DNA from: Anaerolineales bacterium UBA6055
GTDB lineage: Bacteria > Chloroflexota > Anaerolineae > Aggregatilineales > Phototrophicaceae
Length of the DNA stretch: 64,000 bases
NCBI GenBank assembly: GCA_002428985.1
Contig: DIYL01000015.1
Location: 391,628-455,627, forward strand
Direction of reading: 5' to 3'
Below are positions 44,769-53,698 of the stretch, one piece after another (the stretch's first letter is position 1; each line of letters opens with the position of its first letter). The position numbers were made by a program, and so were the translations under genes. Under the pieces are notes generated by a model, which was not told the origin of the DNA, did not search any database, and saw nothing but the letters and a program-made list of their open reading frames with translations.

Positions 44769-46011
44769 GCCAGTCGCGCAATTTATCTATCCCAACTAAC
44801 ATTTTGCTCGCATATTGGCTGGCTAATGTATCTAATTCTGATGATGACACTTGCGTTAATGCTAATGTGCCATCAAAGTCAACATATGCAAGGCGCGCTG
44901 TATACGCCTCAGAGGCTATACCAAACGCTGTACCCGGTAGCAATGCGACACCTGTATCTGCCAATAATTTCTCACACATCTGGAGATCAGTCTCAAGTCC
45001 TCGCGATCTAAACTGATCAGCAAATGGACTGAAATCGAGCAACATATAAAATGCACCTTGTGGTGGGTGTACACGCACCCCGATAGATGAAATCTTATTG
45101 AATAATTGATGACCGATCGCCTTTAATATGCGTCGTTGTCCAGCTAAAAACTCATGGGTTACTGTGTCTAATTCATAAGCAGACATCGCTGCAACTTGAA
45201 CTGGTGCAGGAGCGCATGAATAAACCTCTGACCCTAAGCCAATCAATGCATCAAATAAATCTGTGGGTGCGTCAGGTGGTAGAATAAGCGCACCTAAACG
45301 CCAACCACCTGCCCCGCACCATTTCGATAGTCCTGTTGTTACCATTGTGCGTTCAGGGTAAACACTTGCTAAAGATACATGTTGCCCTTCGTGATGCAGT
45401 AATCCGTAAATTTCATCAGAAACGACCCAGACTTCATACTTCCGCAAAACAACCGTCAAAGCGGTTAACTCTTCAATCGTATATGTCAACCCGTCAGGAT
45501 TTCCCGGATAATTCAATACCATCAAGTTGGCTTTATTTGGTTCACTATATTGCGATAACACATCATCTAAAACAGAGGGTGTAACTCGCCAACGGTCTTC
45601 ATAGTGCGTCGTAACTTTATGTAACGTGTGGTGTGCAAGCTCTGCCTGTGGTGCATAAGATACCCATGACGGCGCAGGCAAAAAGACATTTGCCGATTGA
45701 AAAGCATGCATCACATTGTAGAGGAGTGGTTTTGTACCGGGTGCAACCAATACTTGCGATGCAGAGATTGGATAACCGTCAACCTCACTATGAAATGTAG
45801 CGATTTTTTCGCGTAAAGCAGTTAATCCAGCCACAGGTGTATAATCTTTGCGGTGACTTGACTGTTCTAACGCCTGACGCACCCGTGTAGGCGACAAAAA
45901 CGGTGACTCACCAAAGCCAAATTTATAGACAGTCTTACCCTGCGCCTCATGTGTTTTCATTTGCTCGTTAAGGGCTAATGTTCCAGATTTTGCTACTTTT
46001 AAAAAAGTCAC
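44761..46011 (-). CDS. PLP-dependent aminotransferase class I/II
   Basis: 416 residues, fold type I. The PLP-binding lysine lies in TTGLSKWCGAGGWRLGA (about 235), the aspartate in VVSDEIYGLL (about 205), the asparagine in NYPGNPDG (about 172), and the substrate-carboxylate arginine in TARLAYVDFDG near the C terminus. Resembles aspartate/tyrosine-type aminotransferases. It ends convergent with TauE and follows the HAD gene by 32 bases on the same strand. Substrate not assigned. Confidence 0.88.
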   Translation of the reverse strand: MTFLKVAKSGTLALNEQMKTHEAQGKTVYKFGFGESPFLSPTRVRQALEQSSHRKDYTPVAGLTALREKIATFHSEVDGYPISASQVLVAPGTKPLLYNVMHAFQSANVFLPAPSWVSYAPQAELAHHTLHKVTTHYEDRWRVTPSVLDDVLSQYSEPNKANLMVLNYPGNPDGLTYTIEELTALTVVLRKYEVWVVSDEIYGLLHHEGQHVSLASVYPERTMVTTGLSKWCGAGGWRLGALILPPDAPTDLFDALIGLGSEVYSCAPAPVQVAAMSAYELDTVTHEFLAGQRRILKAIGHQLFNKISSIGVRVHPPQGAFYMLLDFSPFADQFRSRGLETDLQMCEKLLADTGVALLPGTAFGIASEAYTARLAYVDFDGTLALTQVSSSELDTLASQYASKMLVGIDKLRDWLN

Positions 46012-46043
46012 TACATCATCACCTTATCAAAAATCTATATGAT

Positions 46044-46727
46044 TTAATTATTGCTTATCATCGTATTCGTTTTTATGAATTCTAGTACCTCAACAAGTGA
46101 GTTGAATACATAAGGGGTTATCTGACGGTAAGCATCTGTATTCGATAGTTCATGATCAGGAACTGCAAAACAGGTCATCCCTGCTCCTGTTGCAGATCTT
46201 ACACCTGTCAAACTATCTTCAATTGCGAGACAATCCTCTGGTTGAACTTCTAATTGTTGAGCCACATGCAAGTATAAATCAGGGGCAGGTTTAGCATTAG
46301 GCACGTCATCTGACGAAAATCGTTTGGGAATTATATCCAGCCAGTGTTGATTACTTAACGTTGTTCGTATCATTTTATGTGAGGAATTTGAAGCGATAGC
46401 ACAAGATATTGTGTTATCAACAATATACTGAATCAACTCAACGGCACCATCGGTCGGAGCTGTTTGCTCCCTCAATATAACGGCTGAACGATCTTCCAAT
46501 TCATTTTCTAATTGTTTTGTATCGATGTGCAACAAATCGTATACTTTTTGCAGTGCTGGAATAAATTCATGCACCGCCATCCCAAGAAATTGCGCATGTT
46601 TAATAGCATCATATTGTCGGTCATATGCATTGAGCATATCTTTTTCAGCTTGCTTCCACAGCTGCTCTGTGTTTACAAGTGTTCCATCCATATCAAGAAT
46701 AATTGCATTAACCTTGTCTATAGTCAT
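46044..46727 (-). CDS. HAD-superfamily phosphatase (beta-phosphoglucomutase-like)
   Basis: 227 residues. Motif I LDMDGTLVNTE with D12 and D14, helical cap about 20-95, motif II CAIASNSSHK, motif III/IV KPAPDLYLHVAQQL and CLAIEDSLTGVRSATGAGM. Such proteins act on phosphosugars or small phosphates. Lies upstream of the aminotransferase in a likely two-gene unit. Confidence 0.87.
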   Translation of the reverse strand: MTIDKVNAIILDMDGTLVNTEQLWKQAEKDMLNAYDRQYDAIKHAQFLGMAVHEFIPALQKVYDLLHIDTKQLENELEDRSAVILREQTAPTDGAVELIQYIVDNTISCAIASNSSHKMIRTTLSNQHWLDIIPKRFSSDDVPNAKPAPDLYLHVAQQLEVQPEDCLAIEDSLTGVRSATGAGMTCFAVPDHELSNTDAYRQITPYVFNSLVEVLEFIKTNTMISNN

Positions 46728-46814
46728 CTCATTCTCGTATCATGTCGTCACAAATCACCACAAATAATCACATATATAGCTCTGAATTCATAGGATGAAG
46801 CTATACTCAATAAA

Positions 46815-46842
46815 TTGACAGAATGCCCGGTTTGCGGATAAT
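46815..46842 (+). promoter_or_regulatory. Strong promoter for the ureidoglycine cluster
   Basis: Perfect TTGACA (46815-46820) and GATAAT (46837-46842) with a 16-base spacer, placing the start near 46850 and a ~30-nt leader before ATG 46880. It is the best-matching promoter in the window and would serve the five downstream genes. Confidence 0.65.
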
Positions 46843-46879
46843 CGTATTATGATGTGATCTTCAGTGAGAGCGAGATGTG

Positions 46880-48493
46880 ATGGTAACAGTCGTAGATTAT
46901 TTAGCGGAGCAACTGGTAGAGGCAAATGTAACAACTGTCTATGGTTTACCCGGTGGCGAAAATGTCGAAATTATGGAAGCTATTCGTAAACAGGGTATAG
47001 AGTTCGTTCTAGTAAAAAACGAAAGCTCTGCTTGTTTTATGGCTGCAACCCATGCCAGACTTACAGGTACACTCGGTGTCGCCCTAACAACACTGGGTCC
47101 CGGCGCAACCAATGCCTATGTTGGATTAGCCCACGCGTTTCTTGATCGCGCGCCAGTCTTGCTGATTACCGCTCAAACTGATCCTTATTTGATTGGTACA
47201 CATACACACCAAGTGATTGATTTACAAGCTAGCTTTTCACCTATCACAAAGTTCACAGCTGAACTTGATGTTGAGACAGCCCAATCCACAATTCAACATG
47301 CAATTCACATGACAACATCAGGTCGACTGGGTCCGGTTCATCTTGGTATCAATAATCGTGTCGCATTGCAACAATTGTCATCAGTGAGTCAAATAGAAAA
47401 TATGCTAGATTCTCCAGACCCTGATTTAACAGAGATTGTTAAAGATATTCAGACATTAATCAGTGGCAAAGAAAAACCCGTGTTTGTAGTTGGTCTGGGG
47501 CTGGAAAAAGACAAGCCCTATTCGCAAACACAGGAACTTGCAGAAGCGCTTGATGCACCTGTCATCGACACACCGAAAAGTAAAGGGGCATTCCCTGCTA
47601 GACACCCTCTATATGCAGGTACGATCGGGCTGACACGTACGGATCCTGTGTATGATGTCTTAGATGAAGCAGACTGTATTATTGCTGTTGGATTTGATGT
47701 AGTAGAATTGGTAAAACCGTGGGATCAAAAACAACCCCTGATTTGGATCGCTAATTGGGCAAACCAAGACCCTCGTATACCCTGTGATGTCGAGTACGTC
47801 GGCAATATAGTGACACTATTAGATGAACTAATCAAATATCTTGCCTCATCATCTAACAGTGGATGGGGAGAAAAACAAGTAGCACAGTTCCGTAACCAAC
47901 AAAATGCGGTTTCTTCACCCGCTCCAAAGCCAAATACCTTACTACCACAGACAGTTCTAGAAGTTATACGTGACAATACTCCAGATGATATAACGATCAC
48001 AACTGATGTTGGCTCGCACAAAATTTTCACAGCACTAAATTGGCAAGCACTAGAACCCAATCGTTATTTTGTATCGAATGGCTTATCAGCGATGGGGTTC
48101 GGTCTGACCAGTGCAATAACAGCATCAAAGATTACAGGCAAGCCAACTATTTGCATTACAGGCGATGCAGGGTTAGCAATGGTTGTTGGTGAGCTTGCCT
48201 TACTGGCAGATTATCAGTTACCCGTGATTGTTGTAGTTATGAATGACTCCGCTCTCGACCTAATCCGATCAGCACAGAAGCGACGTAACCGTCCTGTTTT
48301 TGGCACAGAATTTAGCAACCCCAACTATAAGCTACTGGCAGGAGCATACAGGCTGGATTATGCTCATGTTGAAACAAGAGAACACTGCGAACAAGCCATC
48401 CAATCAGCACTGGAGTCAAAATCCCCCACATTAGTTGAAGTAATGATTGACCCGATTGGCTATCCAACCACAGTCAAGTCAACAGGTGATTAG
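46880..48493 (+). CDS. Thiamine pyrophosphate enzyme (acetolactate synthase-like)
   Basis: 537 residues with the three TPP-enzyme domains. The catalytic glutamate E48 is in VKNESSACFMAATHARLTG; the TPP/Mg motif is GDAGLAMVVGELALLADY ... MND near residue 430. Glyoxylate carboligase has valine instead of this glutamate, so although the neighbours suggest glyoxylate chemistry the sequence fits an acetolactate-synthase- or other decarboxylase-type enzyme better. Start ATG 46880 (GTG 46877 is adjacent). Leads the ureidoglycine cluster; the next gene follows after eight bases. Confidence 0.87.
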   Translation: MVTVVDYLAEQLVEANVTTVYGLPGGENVEIMEAIRKQGIEFVLVKNESSACFMAATHARLTGTLGVALTTLGPGATNAYVGLAHAFLDRAPVLLITAQTDPYLIGTHTHQVIDLQASFSPITKFTAELDVETAQSTIQHAIHMTTSGRLGPVHLGINNRVALQQLSSVSQIENMLDSPDPDLTEIVKDIQTLISGKEKPVFVVGLGLEKDKPYSQTQELAEALDAPVIDTPKSKGAFPARHPLYAGTIGLTRTDPVYDVLDEADCIIAVGFDVVELVKPWDQKQPLIWIANWANQDPRIPCDVEYVGNIVTLLDELIKYLASSSNSGWGEKQVAQFRNQQNAVSSPAPKPNTLLPQTVLEVIRDNTPDDITITTDVGSHKIFTALNWQALEPNRYFVSNGLSAMGFGLTSAITASKITGKPTICITGDAGLAMVVGELALLADYQLPVIVVVMNDSALDLIRSAQKRRNRPVFGTEFSNPNYKLLAGAYRLDYAHVETREHCEQAIQSALESKSPTLVEVMIDPIGYPTTVKSTGD

Positions 48494-48501
48494 GACAAAA
48501 T

Positions 48502-49254
48502 ATGCATCCACTTGGACAGACACGAACAACAATAAAATCGAATCATGCATTTATAGCACCGGACGGACATATTAAATCCTCCCTACAGGGTTGGGAAAAC
48601 ACACAAGTTACCGTTCTTATCTCACCACATATGTTGAAGCGCCCTCGATTTGCTCAGTATATCGCGTACATGTCAGATGAAAGCTCTGTCGGACAACCCG
48701 CACAAGGTATTCAACGCGTCATTTTTATTATGGACGGTCATATCAACCTGACTGTAGGTGGAGAAACGTACGACTTATCCGAAGGATATTTTGCATATAT
48801 TCCAGCCGATACGAATCACAGCATCAACTCCCAATCTAATTCCAAACTCTTAGTATTCGAGAAAAATTATGTAAAACCGACTCTACCAACTGACTATCCG
48901 AAAGTTGTAACAGGTAATGCATGGGCAGTTGATGGATCACCATTTCTCGGTGACGAGAGTGCACTCGTACGTACCCTATTACCTGACACACTCGAATTTG
49001 ATATGGCAGTAAATCTGTTTACATTTCAAACAGGTACTGCCCTACCTTTTGTCGAGACTCATATTATGGAGCACGGGTTATATTTACTTGAAGGACAAGG
49101 AATTTATAGGCTCGATGAAAGCTGGTATCCGATTCAAGCGGGTGATGCAATCTGGATGGGGTCATATTGCCCACAGTGGTTCTGTGCTATTGGCAAAACA
49201 CAAAGCACCTACATTTATTACAAGGACATCAATCGCGACGTACTGAGTCTATAA
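48502..49254 (+). CDS. allE: (S)-ureidoglycine aminohydrolase (bicupin)
   Basis: 250 residues forming two cupin domains. The second ends with YLLEGQGIYRLDESWYPIQA, GDAIWMGSYCPQWFCAIGKT and YIYYKDINRDV, which are close to the ureidoglycine aminohydrolase consensus; EHGLY/E-x-H supply Mn ligands. The enzyme releases ammonia from ureidoglycine to give ureidoglycolate in ureide (allantoin) breakdown. No allantoinase or allantoate amidohydrolase is in the window. Eight bases after the TPP gene, so one transcript. Confidence 0.9.
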   Translation: MHPLGQTRTTIKSNHAFIAPDGHIKSSLQGWENTQVTVLISPHMLKRPRFAQYIAYMSDESSVGQPAQGIQRVIFIMDGHINLTVGGETYDLSEGYFAYIPADTNHSINSQSNSKLLVFEKNYVKPTLPTDYPKVVTGNAWAVDGSPFLGDESALVRTLLPDTLEFDMAVNLFTFQTGTALPFVETHIMEHGLYLLEGQGIYRLDESWYPIQAGDAIWMGSYCPQWFCAIGKTQSTYIYYKDINRDVLSL

Positions 49255-49352
49255 TTCCCTAACTTGACATTGCGATTTGTATCAATTGATGTGAGATATT
49301 CCGAATATTCGCTACAATCATCTCATGAATGATCGATTGAATAGGAATTTTT

Positions 49353-50774
49353 ATGTCTAATGATTTGATTTTTAAGTCAGCAACTGACCTCGCTACCATG
49401 ATTCGAAACAAATCTATCTCTGCTGTCGAATTACTAGATGCTCACATCGAACAAATAGAAAAAGTGAATCCAGAAGTTAACGCAATCGTCACCTATTTGC
49501 CAGAAATGGCACAAGACATCGCCAAAGAAGCAGATGCCCAACTCTCGCGTGGTGAAGACGTTGGTGTATTGCATGGTTTACCGATTGCGCATAAAGATCT
49601 CGCAGAAACCAAAGGTATTCGCACCACCAGTGGATCACCTGTCTTTAAAGATCATGTACCGGATGTTGATGCACTGATTATCGAACGCCTCAAACAAGCT
49701 GGATGTGTGACCTTAGGTAAAACCAATGTACCGGAATTTGGCGCAGGCTCACACACATTCAATCCATTATTCGGTGCAACCTTGAACCCATATGACACAA
49801 CAAAATCATGTGGTGGTAGTAGTGGTGGCGCAGCCGTGGCTCTGGCAACAGGTATGATACCTATCGCTGACGGTAGTGATATGGGTGGGTCATTACGTAA
49901 CCCAGCGAGCTTTTGCAATGTTGTCGGATTTCGCCCTTCCCCCGGACGTGTCCCAAGTTATCCTAAAATGCGTGGTTGGAACACCTTGTCTGTCGTTGGG
50001 CCGATGGCACGAACTGTGGAAGATATAGCCTTACAATTACAGGCAATTGCTGGATACGATAGTCGCTCTCCCATTGCTATTCGTGAACCCGTTTCTGTAT
50101 TTGCCAAGCCACTAGAACGTGATTTTAAAGATGTCAAAATTGCTTGGAGTCCTAACCTAGATTCCTTTGAAGTTGACCCAACAGTAATTTCCACGATTGA
50201 GAAACAATTGTCTGTCTTCACAGATATGGGTTGCCATATTGAACAAACACATCCTGACTTCAGCAATGCTTACGACTTATTCCAAACCTTACGCGCACAA
50301 GGATTTTCTTCGTCATTTACTGATCTATTCGAAGAACACGGCAAGGATACATTTAAAGAAACTATTCAATGGAACGCTGAGCTCGGTCAAAAATTGACGG
50401 TACATGATATTAACCGTGCCGATATTCAACGTACAGAACTCTATCACCGTGTACGCGATTTTATGGAAATCTATGAATTCCTCATACTACCAGTTGTGCA
50501 AGTCCCACCATTTCCAGTTGATTGGGAATATCCAAAAGAGATTAATGGTGTCGAGATGACGACTTATCTCGATTGGATGATGGCATGTGCATATATCACT
50601 GTCACCGGATGTCCTGCAATATCCGTACCGTGCGGATTTAATGATGATGGTCTACCTATAGGCTTACAAATTGTCGGTCGTCCATATGCTGATTTTGAGG
50701 TTTTGCAACTAGCATATGCTTTTCAGGAAGCGACTTTGTTCTATCAACAACAACCTGCAATCGCTATAAACTGA
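49353..50774 (+). CDS. Amidase-signature family amidohydrolase
   Basis: 473 residues. The Ser-cisSer-Lys triad can be placed at K81 (GLPIAHKDL), S156 (SCGGSSGGAAVA) and S180 (DGSDMGGSLRNPAS). Related enzymes include aryl acylamidases, GatA-like and allophanate-type hydrolases. In this cluster a ureidoglycolate- or oxamate-type substrate is possible; that is inference. ATG 49353 lies 98 bases after allE. Confidence 0.9.
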   Translation: MSNDLIFKSATDLATMIRNKSISAVELLDAHIEQIEKVNPEVNAIVTYLPEMAQDIAKEADAQLSRGEDVGVLHGLPIAHKDLAETKGIRTTSGSPVFKDHVPDVDALIIERLKQAGCVTLGKTNVPEFGAGSHTFNPLFGATLNPYDTTKSCGGSSGGAAVALATGMIPIADGSDMGGSLRNPASFCNVVGFRPSPGRVPSYPKMRGWNTLSVVGPMARTVEDIALQLQAIAGYDSRSPIAIREPVSVFAKPLERDFKDVKIAWSPNLDSFEVDPTVISTIEKQLSVFTDMGCHIEQTHPDFSNAYDLFQTLRAQGFSSSFTDLFEEHGKDTFKETIQWNAELGQKLTVHDINRADIQRTELYHRVRDFMEIYEFLILPVVQVPPFPVDWEYPKEINGVEMTTYLDWMMACAYITVTGCPAISVPCGFNDDGLPIGLQIVGRPYADFEVLQLAYAFQEATLFYQQQPAIAIN

Positions 50775-50829
50775 GTGCTATACTCAGACCCTTTGATAGA
50801 CTAAATTTACTGGAAAGTAGGCATTTATT

Positions 50830-52398
50830 TTGGAACTCACATTATTAAATTGGGTACTGGCTCTACTCCCCGTCCTGACAGTGTTAGTGTTGATGGTCGG
50901 TTTTGGGTGGGGAGGTAGTCGCGCCGGTAGTGCAGCATTTGTAGTCGCCTTGATTCTAGCATTTACTGTGTTCGGTGGAGATCTACAATTGGTGATCGTT
51001 GCCGTCAGCAAGTCTGTATTACTTGCAGTAGATGTACTGTATATCGTCTGGATGGCTCTTTTCTTTTATAACGTCACTAATGAAGCGGGTACAGTCGCTT
51101 TGATTGGGCGTAGTCTCCCACGCCTGACATCCGACCGTGCAGCACAAAGTTTGCTCATTAGTTGGGTGTTTGTGTCTCTTTTGCAAGGTGTCGGTGGTTT
51201 TGGTGTTCCTGTAGCAGTGGTTGCCCCGTTATTAGTAGGGCTCGGTTATACTGCAACACAATCAGTCATCATGGCATCTTTAGGACATGGATGGGCGGTC
51301 ACATTCGGATCTTTGGGCACTTCCTTCGTCGCATTAACAGCAGTCACAGGATTACCCGGGGAAGTACTTGCCCCAGACGCAGCGATCGTTCTGGGTTGTG
51401 CCTGTTTGATTAGTGGCGCGCTAGTAGCATATGTCAGTGCAGGATGGGATGGCTTTATTCGTAGTATTCCAATGTTAATTATCGTCGGGATCGCAATGGG
51501 CGTTACACAATATATCATCGCGACAAATGGCATGTGGACACTCGGATCAACCTCAGGTGCGTTAGCAGGCGCAGTCGTCGGTGTACTCTATGTCTTATCA
51601 CCACTCAATCGTAATAAGGCAGCATCTAAACAAAAAGAAGAAACGCAATCTCAGTCACGTAATCTCGGGTTAGCGATTGCCGCCTATATCATTTTACTGG
51701 TAATCGCATTCTCTCTAAATTTGATACCGCCACTCGAACAACTATTTGATAGTGCAAAAGTTAGCATTCAATTTCCAGCGGTATCAACAGCATTTGGATG
51801 GGAAGTACCCGCAGAAACAGGGCGTGTCATCAGCATTTTCGGTCATCCCGGTGCAATTTTATTTTATGCAGGTGTAATTTCCTTCATTATGTATCAACGT
51901 GCTGGTTATTATGAAGAAAGTGGTACATGGGTTAAAATTTGGCAACACGTCCGTAAGTCTGCAACAAAATCAACTATTTCAATATTAGCCCTAGTCGCGA
52001 TGGCATCCCTCATGACACATACTGGGATGACCCAAATCATCGCGCGTGGCATCAGCGAAACGTTCAGCGCATCAATCTTTCCGTTATTTGCACCCTTTAT
52101 TGGCACACTCGGCGCATTTATGACAGGTAGCAATACAAACTCGAATGTGGTTTTTGGGGCGCTTCAACAAGAAACAGCGACCCTACTTGGACTTAGTATT
52201 CCTGTATTACTAGCAGGGCAAACTGCAGGGGCATCAGTCGGTAGTGTGCTAGCACCAGCAAAAATTATCGTCGGGTGTAGCACCGTAGGATTGAGTGGAG
52301 AAGAAGGTCCGGTTATCCGCCGTATGCTCTGGCTCGGACTGATTCCTGTCGTGTTTGTCGCCGTCTTCACATTTATTAGAATAGGACTTGGCATATGA
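50830..52398 (+). CDS. L-lactate/glycolate permease family transporter (LctP)
   Basis: 522 residues, about 12-14 helices. Conserved blocks LLQGVGGFGVPVAVVAPLLV, LGHGWAVTFGSLGTSFVAL, IGTLGAFMTGSNTNSNVVFG and VGSVLAPAKIIVGCSTVGL are typical of LctP/GlcA permeases, which import lactate or glycolate with protons. TTG start at 50830, eight bases after GGAAAGTAGG. Overlaps the next gene by four bases. In this setting a small 2-hydroxy- or ureido-acid is likely. Confidence 0.92.
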   Translation: MELTLLNWVLALLPVLTVLVLMVGFGWGGSRAGSAAFVVALILAFTVFGGDLQLVIVAVSKSVLLAVDVLYIVWMALFFYNVTNEAGTVALIGRSLPRLTSDRAAQSLLISWVFVSLLQGVGGFGVPVAVVAPLLVGLGYTATQSVIMASLGHGWAVTFGSLGTSFVALTAVTGLPGEVLAPDAAIVLGCACLISGALVAYVSAGWDGFIRSIPMLIIVGIAMGVTQYIIATNGMWTLGSTSGALAGAVVGVLYVLSPLNRNKAASKQKEETQSQSRNLGLAIAAYIILLVIAFSLNLIPPLEQLFDSAKVSIQFPAVSTAFGWEVPAETGRVISIFGHPGAILFYAGVISFIMYQRAGYYEESGTWVKIWQHVRKSATKSTISILALVAMASLMTHTGMTQIIARGISETFSASIFPLFAPFIGTLGAFMTGSNTNSNVVFGALQQETATLLGLSIPVLLAGQTAGASVGSVLAPAKIIVGCSTVGLSGEEGPVIRRMLWLGLIPVVFVAVFTFIRIGLGI

Positions 52399-53405
52399 TA
52401 AAATTAGCGATCATTGGCACAGGTGGAATTGGCAAAACGCATGCTCAAGCCATACAACAACTTGACTCGTGTGAGCTTGTCGCACTCGTCAACCATCGTG
52501 AAACATCGATGCAGGCATTCGGGGAAGAATTTGGTGTAAGCCGTCAATATGCAACCATTAATGATCTACTGACAGACGGTAACGTGGATGGTGTGATTAT
52601 CTGTACACCTAATTTTCTACATGCATCCCAAGCAATTGCAACACTTAAAGCTAATGTGCATGTTCTCGTAGAAAAGCCAATGGCGATGTCCGCAAGCGAT
52701 GCACAAACAATTCTATCAGCACATGAAGAATCCTCTGCTGTGTTGCAAGTTGCCCATTGTTGGCGATTCGACGAAGAAGTTCAATATGTACGTGATCAAA
52801 TTACGTCGGGTGTCATTGGCGACATTATCCGTACAAAAGGGTATTCTACTCATGTCAATTGGGGTCCTTCTGGCTGGTTTACACAAAAAGACTTAGCAGG
52901 CGGTGGCGCACTTGCAGACATGGGTATTCATGCAATTGATACAGTCCGTTTCTTATTGAATGACCCAGTTCCAAAATCCGTCTATGCTAACATCGGAACA
53001 CATTTTGGTGACTATGATGTCGATGATACGGGTATTATCATTATCAACTGGACAAACGGTATCAGCTCAACTGTAGAATTTGGTTGGTGGCAACCTCATA
53101 GTGACGGTATTGCAGCCAATACACAATTTTATGGAACAGACGGTTTCTCACAATTATTCCCAACACAGATCAGGTCATTGAATAAGGAGACCCGCCAGAT
53201 AGAATCACTGGAAACAGGTTACCCTGACATACGTGATCCACACGTTCCCCTTTCCATCTATGTTAACCAAATAGCGCACTTTATCGAGTGCATTCAGACT
53301 AACCAATCACCAATTGCTGATGGTCAGGTTGGATTTGTAAATATGCAAATTGTATCGGCTGCATATGAAAGTAGTCGAACGAGGCAAGTTGTTACGATTA
53401 GCTAA
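52395..53405 (+). CDS. Gfo/Idh/MocA-family NAD(P)-dependent oxidoreductase
   Basis: 336 residues. N-terminal Rossmann site IIGTGGIGKTHAQAIQQL (residues 5-22), catalytic lysine region VEKPMAMSA (EKP, about 97), and the second-domain block GGGALADMGIHAIDTVRFLL with the catalytic histidine. ATGA overlap with the permease shows translational coupling. Its TAA stop (53403-53405) abuts the left end of the LRR element, so the element seems to have inserted exactly at the gene end without harming it. Confidence 0.92.
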   Translation: MIKLAIIGTGGIGKTHAQAIQQLDSCELVALVNHRETSMQAFGEEFGVSRQYATINDLLTDGNVDGVIICTPNFLHASQAIATLKANVHVLVEKPMAMSASDAQTILSAHEESSAVLQVAHCWRFDEEVQYVRDQITSGVIGDIIRTKGYSTHVNWGPSGWFTQKDLAGGGALADMGIHAIDTVRFLLNDPVPKSVYANIGTHFGDYDVDDTGIIIINWTNGISSTVEFGWWQPHSDGIAANTQFYGTDGFSQLFPTQIRSLNKETRQIESLETGYPDIRDPHVPLSIYVNQIAHFIECIQTNQSPIADGQVGFVNMQIVSAAYESSRTRQVVTIS

Positions 53406-53414
53406 ATTGTGAGG

Positions 53415-53571
53415 TTTGCATAGTAACTATGAAATAAAATCTGGGAGAGAGGCGGATATTTGATTGAATCATATTTGCTTTTTGCATTATATCTGTAAAA
53501 AATCCCCACGATTGCATCATCAGTGTAAAAAAGATCCGTTTGTAGTTTTTGCATTATAACCGCGAAAAAAG
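53415..53571 (+). repeat. Left-end array: four copies of a ~25-nt subterminal motif
   Basis: Copies begin at 53415 (TTTGCATAGTAACTATGAAA), 53481 (TTTGCATTATATCTGTAAAA), 53511 (ATTGCATCATCAGTGTAAAA) and 53548 (TTTGCATTATAACCGCGAAA). Consensus TTTGCAT-x-x-TAAC-x-x-x-GAAAAAA. Start-to-start spacing is 66, 30 and 37 bases. All four point the same way. Confidence 0.75.
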
Positions 53572-53698
53572 TCTGTAGATTTAGAAATAACCTTGCACAA
53601 TACCGATTGTGTGAAGGTAAATAATAGTTATCAAAACGAATGTCCTCAATAGGCCAATCACAGAGTAATCATTTGGCAAACATGCTAAACTGAAATAA

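Noticed and set aside
46880..48493. Glyoxylate carboligase
   Set aside because: The catalytic glutamate E48 is present, whereas glyoxylate carboligase has valine there, and the length is shorter than usual for that enzyme.
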